Source of the DNA: a bacterium
GTDB taxonomy: Bacteria > Auribacterota > UBA3054
Assembly (NCBI GenBank): GCA_017616555.1
Contig: JAFZXZ010000008.1
Location: 1 to 60,566, forward strand
DNA length: 60,566 bases
Direction: 5' to 3'
Shown: one piece after another, positions 51,512 to 60,368 of the stretch
How positions within the stretch are numbered: the first letter of the stretch is position 1
Layout of the letters: each line of letters opens with the position of its first letter
Notes under the pieces: model-generated
Database searches by the model: none
What the model was told of the DNA's origin: nothing
Seen by the model: only the letters and a program-made list of their open reading frames with translations
Translations under genes and position numbers: made by a program

Positions 51512-53326
51512 TTAATTTTCCGGATAAATGTCGAGTTCTTTGTTCCAGATCTGAAGCAGTTTCACTCTGTCTTCCTGACTGGCGGGGAGCTGGATGGGAC
51601 GGCAGCGGGCGTCAAGGATAAGGCCCACCACGCCGCCTTTGACTTTCTTGGTGACGGCTTTGCCGTATCCTTCGCCCACGTTGAATTTTCTGGTGGGATC
51701 TACGGTCACTTCCGCCTCTTCGCCGAGGCCCAAGGGCAGAAGCTTTATTTCGCCGCTCTTCAATTCGTATTCCTTGCCCTGGAACTTCACTTTCATGCAG
51801 GGCTTGCCAAAGGGCGCGATGCCCACCGGCGCGATGACGGTGCCGAGGTAAATGAGGCAGTCTTTCTCGAAGACTTCCAGCGCGGCGTCTTCGTTGATCT
51901 GAGCGAGAACGCCCAGGTGCGGCATCATGAAGATGGAGTCCACCGCCAGCTGCGTGAAGCCTTCCGGCGCGAAGCCGTCGATCATCATGAGGGCGCTCTG
52001 GTTTCTTCTGGGAGCGTGGGAGAGCACGCCGCCACTTCCCACGATAATGTCAAGCCCCATCATATCCACCAGCGTGTCTTCTTTGACGGTCTGGCTCATG
52101 GCGTCCGCAAAGGAGGTGGACTTCTGGGCGCCCTTCAGACCCACCGCCATTTCTTTGTGCTGCAGGAAGGCCAGTCTAAGAGCCTCGCGGCAGATGGCCT
52201 GCTCGACCATCAAGGATTCAATGTTCTGCGGGATGGTGGTGGGTCGGATCATCTTGTTCCTGATCTGGTTTCTCAAGATCCTTTCGTCTTCCATGACGGG
52301 AACCCAGCGCAATACGTTGGCAAGTCCGGCGGAGGCCACGACGTTGGAGATGGAGTAACTCATACCGAGGTTCGCGGAGACGGTGCGGTTGAAGACCTGC
52401 TCGCTCTCGGGATTGTTGCGGTCCGCTCTGAAGACGGAGAAGTCGTCGGTGGTGGCGCCGCCGATGTCGGTGCCCACGACCTGGATGTTGTTGCGCTTGG
52501 CGATGAGTTTCATGATGTCGCCGACGGCGCCGGGAGTCGGCATAATGGGAGCCGAGGTCCAGGTCATGAGTTTCTTGTATCCCGGGGCCTGCTGCATGAC
52601 GTGTTCCAAAAAAAGGTCATGGATGGCGTCGCGGGCGGGCTTCAAATTTTCCGTTTCCAGAGTCGGGCGGAGGTTGTCCACGATCTGCAGGGCCGTCTTT
52701 TTGCCTAAGGTCTGCTCGATGGCGGGGCGGGCGGCGGCGTTGCCGGCGTAAATGACGGGCAGCTCGTAGCCGGCGCCAAACCTCGGTCTCGGGTCGGCGG
52801 CTGCTATTGTCTCAGCCTGGGCGACCACGTGGCGGACCGTGCCGCCGTCCGTGCCGCCGGAAAGAAGTATCATGTCCGGCCTCAGGTTTCTGATCCTTTC
52901 GATGCGCTCGTAGGGGCGCCTGCGGTCATTGGTGGCAAGGGAATCGATCACGATGGCGCCGGCGCCCAATGCGGCGCGGGCTGCCGATTCCGTGGACATC
53001 TGGGAGACAACGCCGGCGACCATCATCTGCAGGCCGCCGCCGGCCGAAGAGGTGGAGATGTAGGCGTCCGCGCCCAGTTCTCCCTCTCGGGGTACGATTA
53101 GTTTGTCGTCGCGGATAAAGGTGCGCTTGGTGATGTCCTCAATTTCCGCAATGGAGTTGATGACGCCTCGGGTGACGTCTTCCGCGGGGGCTTCCACCGT
53201 AGTGGGGGCTTCGCCGCGGGCGGCCAGACGATAGCTGCCGTTGCGTTTCTCAATGAGGATCGCTTTGGTGGTTGTCGAACCGCAGTCGGTTGCTAAGATT
53301 ACTTCAGGGGCTTTTGTTTCTGCCAT
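51512..53326 (-). CDS. MutL-like ASKHA ATPase (glutamate mutase L family)
   Basis: 604 aa. The actin-like ATPase signatures are present: phosphate-1 ATDCGSTTTKAILIE near the N-terminus, LLSGGTDGGTVRHV, and a second phosphate loop GTDIGGATTDDFSVF near residue 300. The family is MutL (PF13941), named for a protein near adenosylcobalamin glutamate mutase and thought to reactivate it. No mutase subunit (MutS/MutE) occurs here; the partners are membrane proteins. An ATP-driven conformational role in the membrane complex is inferred. The start follows the upstream stop by one base. Confidence 0.85.
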   Translation of the reverse strand: MAETKAPEVILATDCGSTTTKAILIEKRNGSYRLAARGEAPTTVEAPAEDVTRGVINSIAEIEDITKRTFIRDDKLIVPREGELGADAYISTSSAGGGLQMMVAGVVSQMSTESAARAALGAGAIVIDSLATNDRRRPYERIERIRNLRPDMILLSGGTDGGTVRHVVAQAETIAAADPRPRFGAGYELPVIYAGNAAARPAIEQTLGKKTALQIVDNLRPTLETENLKPARDAIHDLFLEHVMQQAPGYKKLMTWTSAPIMPTPGAVGDIMKLIAKRNNIQVVGTDIGGATTDDFSVFRADRNNPESEQVFNRTVSANLGMSYSISNVVASAGLANVLRWVPVMEDERILRNQIRNKMIRPTTIPQNIESLMVEQAICREALRLAFLQHKEMAVGLKGAQKSTSFADAMSQTVKEDTLVDMMGLDIIVGSGGVLSHAPRRNQSALMMIDGFAPEGFTQLAVDSIFMMPHLGVLAQINEDAALEVFEKDCLIYLGTVIAPVGIAPFGKPCMKVKFQGKEYELKSGEIKLLPLGLGEEAEVTVDPTRKFNVGEGYGKAVTKKVKGGVVGLILDARCRPIQLPASQEDRVKLLQIWNKELDIYPEN

Positions 53327-53327
53327 A

Positions 53328-53693
53328 TTATTTATTTTGCGTTGGGCCGGATTCTACCGGCTGGTTATTTTCCGTGGAAGTTGGGGGCGCCGTGAGCTTC
53401 TTGTTCTCCATGTCGATCGCGGCGATCAAACGCTCGACGTTCTTCCTTTCCTGCAGCATGTCGCAGATATCGTCGAGAGTAGCGTATTCGATGAACATCC
53501 CCAGAGCAGGGGTCAAAACGATGAGGGCCTGGCTGGCCAGGTAATTGAGGGGCTTGACGCTTTCAAGGGCAAGGATGGCGGGGAAGGCCAGTCTCCGGCG
53601 CGCGATGCCTCGCGCAATTTTGGAGATGAGTTCGTCGTGCCGGCGCTCGGAGCGCGGCATAGCGAAGGCGTTGGCCCAAAAATCCTTGTCCAT
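53328..53693 (-). CDS. small unrecognised protein, first gene of the MutL/DUF6754 operon
   Basis: 121 aa. A basic N-terminal half (PRSERRHDELISKIARGIARRR) is followed by a mildly hydrophobic helix (about 56-72, NYLASQALIVLTPALGMF), a charged helix, and a Pro/Ser/Thr-rich tail. It could be a peripheral membrane protein. The stop is one base from the MutL-like start, so it is probably translationally coupled. No family is recognised. The extended -10 element at 53742-53750 lies about 50 bp upstream of its ATG. Confidence 0.6.
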   Translation of the reverse strand: MDKDFWANAFAMPRSERRHDELISKIARGIARRRLAFPAILALESVKPLNYLASQALIVLTPALGMFIEYATLDDICDMLQERKNVERLIAAIDMENKKLTAPPTSTENNQPVESGPTQNK

Positions 53694-53741
53694 TTAAAGA
53701 AGTTGCGTCAAATTAGATAAATGTAAAAAAATACTCTAAAA

Positions 53742-53750
53742 ATCATAGCA
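53742..53750 (-). promoter_or_regulatory. extended -10 promoter of the ten-gene membrane operon
   Basis: On the minus strand, TGC followed by TATGAT (complement of 53742-53750). The -35 region is weak. The predicted start is near 53735, with about 40 nt of leader before ATG 53693. Confidence 0.5.
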
Positions 53751-53834
53751 AAACAGCCTTAAAAAAGAAAGGAAATAATCTAAAACGCCTTGTTTCGCTA
53801 CCTTAGGCAGAAAGTCCGGAAAAATGAAAACCTA

Positions 53835-53864
53835 TTGACAAATTTTTGCCCTAAAAGTTAAAAT
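53835..53864 (+). promoter_or_regulatory. promoter of the iorAB-paaK unit
   Basis: TTGACA (53835-53840), an 18-bp spacer and TAAAAT (53859-53864), 28 bp before ATG 53892. It is the divergent partner of the minus-strand promoter at 53742. Confidence 0.65.
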
Positions 53865-53891
53865 TACTCAATAACATAGGGCATTGATCAT

Positions 53892-56363
53892 ATGGCAAGA
53901 GAATTCTTAATGGGCAACGAGGCTATGGCTCTGGGAGCCCTGGCGTCAGGCCTCGATTTAGCGGCCGGATATCCGGGGACGCCCTCCACGGAAGTTTTGG
54001 AGACCATAGCCAAACGCAGGAGCGACAAAACCTACGTCGAGTGGTCTGTCAACGAGAAAGCCGCCCTGGAAGCGGCCGCCGGCGCGGCCTATTCCGGCGC
54101 CCGGGTGCTTGTCACCATGAAGCAGGTGGGCCTGAACGTGGCCAGCGATCCCCTTATGAGCCTTGCCTACATTGGCGTCAGGGGCGCCATGGTGGTCCTC
54201 GTCGCCGACGACCCGGGCCCCATCTCCTCGCAAACCGAGCAGGACACCAGAACTTTCGCCAAATACAGCAAGCTTCCCGTTTTCGATCCTTCCTCCGTTA
54301 AGGAAGCTTACGAAATGATCCAGGAGGCTTTCCAATTCTCGCACAAATACGGAACGCCCGTACTTTTCCGCCCCACCACCAGGATCGACCACAGCTACGC
54401 CAGCCTCAATGTCAAGGAAGAGGCGGAATATGAGCAGCATTTCCCATTGAACTTTGAAAAAGATCCCTCCCGCTGGGTGATCTTCCCGAAACTCTCCTTG
54501 AAGAACCATGCGTTAATTGAAAAGCGCAACCGTGAGCTTTCGAAAGTTTTTTCCGCTTACGAAAGAAACTTCATAGTAAAAGAAGAGAAGATCGCCAAAA
54601 AGGGCGTCGTCGCCTCCGGCATCAGTTACGCTTATGCCAGGGACATTTTGAAAGGCAAGGCGAGCCCGAGGATCCTGAAAGTCTCCACGCCTTTTCCTTT
54701 CCCGGAAGAACTGGCCGGAGATTTTCTCTCAGACCTTGATGAAGTTCTCGTTCTGGAGGAACTCGACCCCGTTTTGGAAAGAGAGCTTTTCATGGTTTGC
54801 GGAAAGCACGGCATTGAAATAAAGATCAAAGGCAAGCTTGACGGCACGGTCAAACCCGCCGGCGAGAACACGCCGCAGGAAATAAAAGCGCTGCTCACGG
54901 ACTTCCTGCAATGGGAAGCCGAAGAGCAGAACAAAAAGGAAGACGCTCCGCCGCTTCCAATAAGGCCTCCGGTGCTTTGCGCCGGCTGCCCGCACCGCGC
55001 TTCTTTTTACGCCGTTAAGCAGGCTATGAAGGGCGAGAAGGCGGTCTTCTGCGGCGACATCGGCTGCTACACTCTTGGCAACGCGAAACCCCTCGACATG
55101 TGCGACACCTGCCTCTGCATGGGCGCTGGCATAACGATAGCCCAGGGCATAGGCAGAGTTGACAAAGGCACCAAGTGTTTCGCTTTCATCGGCGACTCGA
55201 CCTTCTTCGCCTCCGGCCTCACGGGAGTCGTGAACGCCATTTACAACCAGGCGGATCTGACGGTCGTTATCCTCGACAACTCCACAACAGCCATGACCGG
55301 ACACCAGCCGCATCCCGGCACCGGGCAGACCTTGATGGGGGAAATAACTGCCGCCATCGATCCAAAGGTTGTTTTGCAGGGCCTAGGCGTGAAGACCATC
55401 GCGGAAGTTGATCCCTTGGACCTGGAACTGGCTGTCGCGACCGTGAAGAAAGTTTCCGCGGAAGAAGGCGTGAAGGCCATCATTTTCCGCTATCCTTGCA
55501 TCGTGAAATTCAAACCACAGGAAAAGAAAGCCAAGGTCGATGAACAAAAATGCGTCGGCTGCCAGAAATGCATCCGCGAGCTGGGCTGCCCCGGCCTCAT
55601 CCTGAAAGATAAAAAGGCTTTCATCGACGACAGGCAGTGCACGGGCTGCACGCTTTGCCAAAGCGTTTGCGCTTTCGGCGCCATCGTTTGCCCGCCGCAT
55701 CCGACTAGGGAAGAGTTTATCGCCCAAAATCCTCCCAAAGCGCAAAAGCCCCAAGCCCCCAAGACAACGCCGAGCCAAATCAAAGAAGCGCCAAGCGTTG
55801 AAAAAAATATCATCCTCTGCGGCGTAGGCGGGCAGGGGACAGTTTTGGCTTCCCGCCTTTTGGCGGCAACCGCCATGCGCCTGGGCTTGGAAATAAAGAC
55901 CGCCGAAACCATCGGCATGGCGCAAAGAGGCGGCAGCGTAGTTAGCCACATCAAAATAGGCAAGAATATTCATTCACCCATCATCGGCGAAAAGGAAGCC
56001 GACCTTATCCTCGGCTTCGAGATAGCGGAGACCTTGAGAAATCTCAGCTACTTAAAGGACGGCGGCAAGATCATAACCAGCTCCTGCCCGGTCATTCCGG
56101 TCAACGCCATGCTGGGCGGCCCGCCGTACCTTTTGGACGAAATAACCGCTTATCTAAAAAACGCCGTCCCCGACATCACGCTTATAGACACCATATCAGC
56201 CGCGAAAGCTTTGGGGAGCGAAAAGATCGTCAACGTGCTTATGCTGGGCCAGGCCGCCAAAGCAGGCCTTCTAGGCTTCGGTACGGAAGACATCATGGAA
56301 ACGATCAAGGAGCTTTTGCCTCCCAAACTACAGGAAATAAACTTAAAAGCCCTACTTTACTGA
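53892..56363 (+). CDS. iorAB: indolepyruvate:ferredoxin oxidoreductase, fused alpha and beta subunits (IorA-IorB)
   Basis: 823 aa. Residues 1-540 are IorA: GYPGTPSTEVLE, the thiamine pyrophosphate region CAGCPHRASFYA, CGDIGCYTLG, GDSTFFASGLTG and NSTTAMTGHQPHPG. Two [4Fe-4S] motifs follow: Cys554/557/560/566 and Cys583/586/589/593. After a Pro/Lys linker (about 610-635), residues 636-823 are IorB (LCGVGGQGTVLASRLL; AQRGGSVVSHIKIG). The enzyme converts aryl pyruvates plus CoA to aryl-acetyl-CoA, CO2 and reduced ferredoxin. The two subunits are usually separate genes; here they form one chain. paaK follows 10 bp downstream. Confidence 0.94.
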   Translation: MAREFLMGNEAMALGALASGLDLAAGYPGTPSTEVLETIAKRRSDKTYVEWSVNEKAALEAAAGAAYSGARVLVTMKQVGLNVASDPLMSLAYIGVRGAMVVLVADDPGPISSQTEQDTRTFAKYSKLPVFDPSSVKEAYEMIQEAFQFSHKYGTPVLFRPTTRIDHSYASLNVKEEAEYEQHFPLNFEKDPSRWVIFPKLSLKNHALIEKRNRELSKVFSAYERNFIVKEEKIAKKGVVASGISYAYARDILKGKASPRILKVSTPFPFPEELAGDFLSDLDEVLVLEELDPVLERELFMVCGKHGIEIKIKGKLDGTVKPAGENTPQEIKALLTDFLQWEAEEQNKKEDAPPLPIRPPVLCAGCPHRASFYAVKQAMKGEKAVFCGDIGCYTLGNAKPLDMCDTCLCMGAGITIAQGIGRVDKGTKCFAFIGDSTFFASGLTGVVNAIYNQADLTVVILDNSTTAMTGHQPHPGTGQTLMGEITAAIDPKVVLQGLGVKTIAEVDPLDLELAVATVKKVSAEEGVKAIIFRYPCIVKFKPQEKKAKVDEQKCVGCQKCIRELGCPGLILKDKKAFIDDRQCTGCTLCQSVCAFGAIVCPPHPTREEFIAQNPPKAQKPQAPKTTPSQIKEAPSVEKNIILCGVGGQGTVLASRLLAATAMRLGLEIKTAETIGMAQRGGSVVSHIKIGKNIHSPIIGEKEADLILGFEIAETLRNLSYLKDGGKIITSSCPVIPVNAMLGGPPYLLDEITAYLKNAVPDITLIDTISAAKALGSEKIVNVLMLGQAAKAGLLGFGTEDIMETIKELLPPKLQEINLKALLY

Positions 56364-56373
56364 GGAGTAACAT

Positions 56374-57606
56374 ATGGAGATCACCGCCAATCAGCTGCAG
56401 CTTGTCAACAAGCAGATCAAACGTCTCATAGACTGCCAGAATTTCTACGGCAGAAAACTGAAGGAAGCCGGAGTGGATCAGCTCGCTTCCAAGGAAGATT
56501 TTGAGAAACTGCCTTTCTCGGAAAAAGACGATCTCAGGGAATGCTATCCCCTGGGACTGATGGCCTGCCCGGAAGAGGAAGTGGTCAGGATCCACTCCAG
56601 TTCCGGCACCACCGGCACGCCCGTCATCATTCCTTACACCAGAAAGGACGTGGAGGACTGGGCCATCATGTTCAAGCGCTGCTACGAGCTGGCGGGCATC
56701 ACCAATAAGGACCGCATCCACATTACTCCCGGCTACGGCCTCTGGACCGCCGGCATAGGCTTCCAGGCGGGCTGCGAACTCTTGGGCGCCATGGCTATCC
56801 CCATGGGTCCCGGCAACACGGAAAAACAGCTGCAGATGATGATGGACATGAAGAGCACGGTGCTTTGCGCTACAAGTTCCTACGCGCTTCTTCTGGCGGA
56901 AGAGATCGCCAAGCGCGGCATCAAGGACAAGATCCATCTGACGAAGGGCGTCATCGGTTCTGAGCGCTGGGGCGAAAAGATGCGCAAGCGCATCAGGGAA
57001 GAATTGGGCATCGAGCTCTACGACATCTACGGCCTGACCGAGATCTACGGCCCGGGCATCGGCGTCAACTGCAAATACGACACCGGCATGCACATCTTCG
57101 ACGATTACCTCTACACCGAGATCATCGATCCCGAGACCGGCAAAGTCCTCCCGGACGGCGAGTGGGGCGAGATCGTCATCACCACGCTGGTCAAGGAAGG
57201 CGCGCCTCTTATCCGCTACCGGACCCACGACCTCTCAAGGATCATCCCCGGAACCTGCCCCTGCGGCAGGACGTACCCGAGGCTCGACGTCATCGCCGGC
57301 CGCTCCGACGACATGATGAAGATCAAAGGCGTCAACGTCTTCCCGAAACAGATCGAAGAGATCCTCGCTTCCTTCCCGGAACTTTCTAGCGAATATCAGA
57401 TCCGCATTTCTCACCTGGAAGGCAAAGACACCATGCGCATCTACGTTGAGACCAACGGCACGGTGGACTTCCTGGACATCGCCAGAAGGATCGCCGAAAA
57501 GGTCAAATCCAGGATCGGCTTCACGCCGCTCGTCAAGGTCGTCGAACTCGGCGTTCTCCCCAGAAGCGAGAAGAAGAGTAAGCGCGTCATCGACGAACGC
57601 TTCTAG
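56374..57606 (+). CDS. paaK: phenylacetate-CoA ligase family protein
   Basis: A 410-aa AMP-forming adenylating enzyme with the ATP loop SSSGTTGTP (residues 75-83), YGLTEIYGPG, the motif RYRTHDLS, and the C-terminal catalytic lysine region PRSEKKSKRVID. PaaK makes phenylacetyl-CoA from phenylacetate, ATP and CoA. Next to IorAB it may act in either direction on aryl-acetates such as phenylacetate or indoleacetate, for example scavenging or ATP-yielding hydrolysis of the oxidoreductase product. RBS GAGGAG precedes ATG 56374. The length is slightly below the usual 430. Confidence 0.9.
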   Translation: MEITANQLQLVNKQIKRLIDCQNFYGRKLKEAGVDQLASKEDFEKLPFSEKDDLRECYPLGLMACPEEEVVRIHSSSGTTGTPVIIPYTRKDVEDWAIMFKRCYELAGITNKDRIHITPGYGLWTAGIGFQAGCELLGAMAIPMGPGNTEKQLQMMMDMKSTVLCATSSYALLLAEEIAKRGIKDKIHLTKGVIGSERWGEKMRKRIREELGIELYDIYGLTEIYGPGIGVNCKYDTGMHIFDDYLYTEIIDPETGKVLPDGEWGEIVITTLVKEGAPLIRYRTHDLSRIIPGTCPCGRTYPRLDVIAGRSDDMMKIKGVNVFPKQIEEILASFPELSSEYQIRISHLEGKDTMRIYVETNGTVDFLDIARRIAEKVKSRIGFTPLVKVVELGVLPRSEKKSKRVIDERF

Positions 57607-57609
57607 GGA

Positions 57610-59274
57610 ATGGCAAAAATCAGAGTCCTTCTTTTCCTATTCGGCTCGCTGCTTCTGGCAGCAGGCTGCGCCACGGTCTTTCACGCGGAGGACGAGCTCC
57701 CGCTAAGGGAAATGATCGCTCAGAAACTCTGCGTTGATCTGCGCTATTGGGAATTGGAGCCCGGCGTTATCGATCCGGCGCAGACCGAGCCCGTGACATA
57801 CACCGTAAAAGTCCTGAACGACGAGATCGCAGAGGCCCTGAACGAACTCAGGCCAGGCTCTGTCATTCTTTTCGCGGAAAGCTGCCAGGAAGGAAAAGCT
57901 GTAAGGAAACTGACCGACGATATCAGGTCCCTCGCCGATTCCAACAGCTGGCCCAGGCCGCTTCTCACTGTGGACGAGGAAGGGGGAAGAGTGGAAAGAC
58001 TGACTTTTGGCCCGCACTTTCCCTCCGCCGCGGCCTTAGGTCGGATGAACGCGGAATACATCACCAACATCGCCTCCGAGATCGCCATTCTTACTCTCTC
58101 CGCGGGCTTCGACCTTGATTTCGCCCCGGTCTGCGACATAGACAGCAATCCCAAGAATCCCGTCATCAACACCCGCTCCTTCGGGCACGACGCCGCGACC
58201 GTAACAAAGGGCGCCGCGGCTTTCATAAAAGCCTTTAAGCAGCAGGGCCTCCTCTCCTGCGCCAAGCATTTTCCCGGCCATGGCGATACTGCGACGGATT
58301 CCCACACCGGCCTTCCAAAAGTCGAAAAGACCTTAGACGATCTCAGACAGCTTGAGCTCATACCTTTCAAGGCCGCCATAGATGAAGGCGTGGACTGCGT
58401 GATGACCACTCACATCCAGTTCCCCAACATCGAAAAAGAAACGCTGACCGACCTTAATGGCAAAAAGATCCTGCGCCCCGCCACGCTTTCCCAAAAGATC
58501 CTGAAAGGAGTGCTCAGAGAGGAACTCGGCTTCGAGGGCGTCATTATTAGCGACGACCTTGACATGGACGCCATCTCCAAAAACTTCGATTGGAAGGAAG
58601 CCGTGATAGAAGCCTGGATCGCCGGCGTTGACATAGCCATCATCACAAAAAGATTTCAAAACAAAAATTCCCTTGCCGACTGGAACGATCTAATCGACAA
58701 AACCATCGATGCCGTCAAAAGCGGCCGCTATCCAATCGAGGAACTCAAACGCTCTTGTGAACGGATCGCCAGACTTAAGGCTCAGAACAGAACCTATCCC
58801 TCCAAAAGCAGAATATCCTATTACGAAAGCATAGAAGCCTTCCAAAAAATCGACGAGCTTGCCGTTGCCACGCTGGAAATGAAAGGCGACACCAACCTTC
58901 TCGCCAAGATCAAAGCTTACAGAGGACCATGGTTCAAGCAAACCTTCCAAGACGCCGCCCGCCGCCGTCATTTCCTCCTCTTCAACGACACGCCCTTCAT
59001 TAATGAGGATAACACCATCACGCTTCTATACAATTATTCCCCGACCGTTCCCCAACCCGATGCGACATTCCAAAAGTTGCTCTCCGAGGCCAAAAGCAGG
59101 GGACGGAAAGTCATCTTCCTAAGCTGCGGGTTCCCCAACGCGGAACAGTTCGCTCCCGACGCCGATCTCATCATCATTTCCCGCGGCGGCATGTCCGGCC
59201 TCGCCAGCGTCTTCGGCAACCTCCCGCAAAAAGACATCGCCCCCTCGGTCACCAGAAAACCAGAGCAAAAGTAA
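57610..59274 (+). CDS. glycoside hydrolase family 3 lipoprotein, NagZ-like beta-N-acetylhexosaminidase
   Basis: 554 aa. A lipoprotein signal with lipobox LAAGC (Cys20) indicates membrane anchoring outside the cytoplasm. The GH3 N-terminal barrel shows TVDEEGGRVERL, KHFPGHGDTATDSH (residues 219-232; the Asp230-Ser-His232 dyad of NagZ-type enzymes) and ISDDLDM (nucleophile Asp315). The C-terminal 170 residues form an extra alpha/beta domain with NPTV-type strands. NagZ-type enzymes remove N-acetylglucosamine from muropeptides; the external location suggests use of peptidoglycan or chitin-like polymers. The start is four bases after the paaK stop. Confidence 0.88.
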   Translation: MAKIRVLLFLFGSLLLAAGCATVFHAEDELPLREMIAQKLCVDLRYWELEPGVIDPAQTEPVTYTVKVLNDEIAEALNELRPGSVILFAESCQEGKAVRKLTDDIRSLADSNSWPRPLLTVDEEGGRVERLTFGPHFPSAAALGRMNAEYITNIASEIAILTLSAGFDLDFAPVCDIDSNPKNPVINTRSFGHDAATVTKGAAAFIKAFKQQGLLSCAKHFPGHGDTATDSHTGLPKVEKTLDDLRQLELIPFKAAIDEGVDCVMTTHIQFPNIEKETLTDLNGKKILRPATLSQKILKGVLREELGFEGVIISDDLDMDAISKNFDWKEAVIEAWIAGVDIAIITKRFQNKNSLADWNDLIDKTIDAVKSGRYPIEELKRSCERIARLKAQNRTYPSKSRISYYESIEAFQKIDELAVATLEMKGDTNLLAKIKAYRGPWFKQTFQDAARRRHFLLFNDTPFINEDNTITLLYNYSPTVPQPDATFQKLLSEAKSRGRKVIFLSCGFPNAEQFAPDADLIIISRGGMSGLASVFGNLPQKDIAPSVTRKPEQK

Positions 59275-59415
59275 CCGCCCTTTCCTTTGGTAGTTATCCG
59301 CGCGATTTTAAAAAGGTTTTAATCCTCAAACGCAGTTTTTTCCGATTTGCGACCGCTTACTTATAGATGGGCAATATTGCATACCGAGCAGCAAAATCAT
59401 TTGAATGACAATGTA

Positions 59416-59444
59416 TTGCAAATGTATGCATAATCTGCTATGAT
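59416..59444 (+). promoter_or_regulatory. promoter of the RelB-PIN operon, with palindromes
   Basis: TTGCAA (59416-59421), a 17-bp spacer and TATGAT (59439-59444, preceded by TGC). The perfect palindrome GCAATATTGC (59371-59380) and the near-palindrome TGCAAATGTATGCA lie around the -35, candidates for autoregulation by the antitoxin. The rest of the 59275-59478 gap shows nothing else I can name. Confidence 0.6.
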
Positions 59445-59478
59445 GTCCACGAATTAATAATTAAAAAAGGGGACAATT

Positions 59479-59766
59479 ATGGCGAACGCTTTAATACAAT
59501 TTCGTATGAGTGAAAAAGAAAAACAGCAAGCGGCTCTGATCCTGGAGCGGATCGGCTTAAACACGTCCGTTTATCTTAGGATGTGCATGCTCCGCTTAAT
59601 ACAGGAAAACGGGCTCCCGTTCAGCATGAAGATAAGCAAGGAAGCAAAAGAAGGCTTGCTCGCTCTTTGGGAAATGGGCGAAGCTGCCAAGAAAAACGGG
59701 ATCTCAGAAATGACGCTTGAGGAGATCAACGCTGAAATTGCGGCGGCAAGAAAAGAGAAGAAATGA
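59479..59766 (+). CDS. RelB/DinJ-family antitoxin
   Basis: 95 aa. The N-terminal ribbon-helix-helix typical of RelB/DinJ is visible (IQFRMSEKEKQQAALILERIGLNTSVYLRMCMLRLIQENGLPF region, residues 5-48), followed by a charged C-terminal helix that would wrap the toxin. It is expected to bind its own promoter and neutralise the toxin encoded downstream. The stop overlaps the toxin start (ATGA, 59763-59766). Confidence 0.88.
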   Translation: MANALIQFRMSEKEKQQAALILERIGLNTSVYLRMCMLRLIQENGLPFSMKISKEAKEGLLALWEMGEAAKKNGISEMTLEEINAEIAAARKEKK

Positions 59767-60212
59767 TATGTTTCGCGGTAATTGATACAAACGTTATTGT
59801 TTCAGCTGCCATAAAGCCTGAGTCTATACCAGGAGAAATATTAGCGCTAGCATTATCAGGAGAGATACGTCCTGTTTTCAGTCGAGAAATTCTATTGGAG
59901 TATGAAAAAGTTCTTTCACGGCCTAAATTCTGCTTTGAAAGATCATATGTCGAAAACGTGATAAAGACTTTCAATATTTTTGGAGACAATATCGTTCCTT
60001 TAAGACTCAGCGCACATTTTGAGGATGCTGACGACAAAAAATTTTATGAAGCTTTCGTAAGCTTAAAAGACGAAAGAGATATTTATCTAATAACAGGAAA
60101 CACAAGACATTTTCCTATTGATGAACGAATAGTCACCCCCAGGCAGATGACGGATATTCTAAAGGGGTCGCTGGGACAAACAGGGGGGCTTGACTTTGAG
60201 AAAGGGGTTTAG
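59763..60212 (+). CDS. PIN-domain toxin (COG1569-type)
   Basis: 149 aa. PIN fold acidic residues are visible: Asp8 in VIDTNVIVSA, Glu47-type residue in LLEYEKVL, Asp pairs in FEDADDKKFYEA, and the terminal ITGNTRHF motif of the COG1569 'putative toxin component' group. PIN toxins are Mg-dependent RNases. It is paired with a RelB/DinJ antitoxin instead of the more usual VapB type. The gene is clearly more AT-rich than the surrounding genes, suggesting recent transfer. The last 15 residues (GQTGGLDFEKGV region) look like a read-on tail. Confidence 0.85.
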   Translation: MICFAVIDTNVIVSAAIKPESIPGEILALALSGEIRPVFSREILLEYEKVLSRPKFCFERSYVENVIKTFNIFGDNIVPLRLSAHFEDADDKKFYEAFVSLKDERDIYLITGNTRHFPIDERIVTPRQMTDILKGSLGQTGGLDFEKGV

Positions 60213-60338
60213 TATTATTATCGCCACTTGCCTGAAAAAACGGGAAAGCGAAAGAGAGAAAAGCTTGGCGCGCCCTTTGTAGGACAAGGAAGTTGAGCTC
60301 ACTCCTAAGGGCCTTATAGGGGCCTTGCGGATGGGGTA

Positions 60339-60368
60339 TTGACTTTTAGGAATATGTTTTGATACACT
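60339..60368 (+). promoter_or_regulatory. rRNA-type promoter
   Basis: TTGACT (60339-60344), an 18-bp spacer and TACACT (60363-60368). The same hexamers occur in the tRNA-Lys promoter. The stretch from the PIN stop to this promoter (60213-60338) shows no gene or motif that I can support. Confidence 0.6.

Noticed and set aside
51512..53326. Reading the MutL-like gene as proof of a glutamate mutase pathway
   Set aside because: No MutS/MutE subunit or other B12 mutase is nearby, and the neighbours are membrane proteins.
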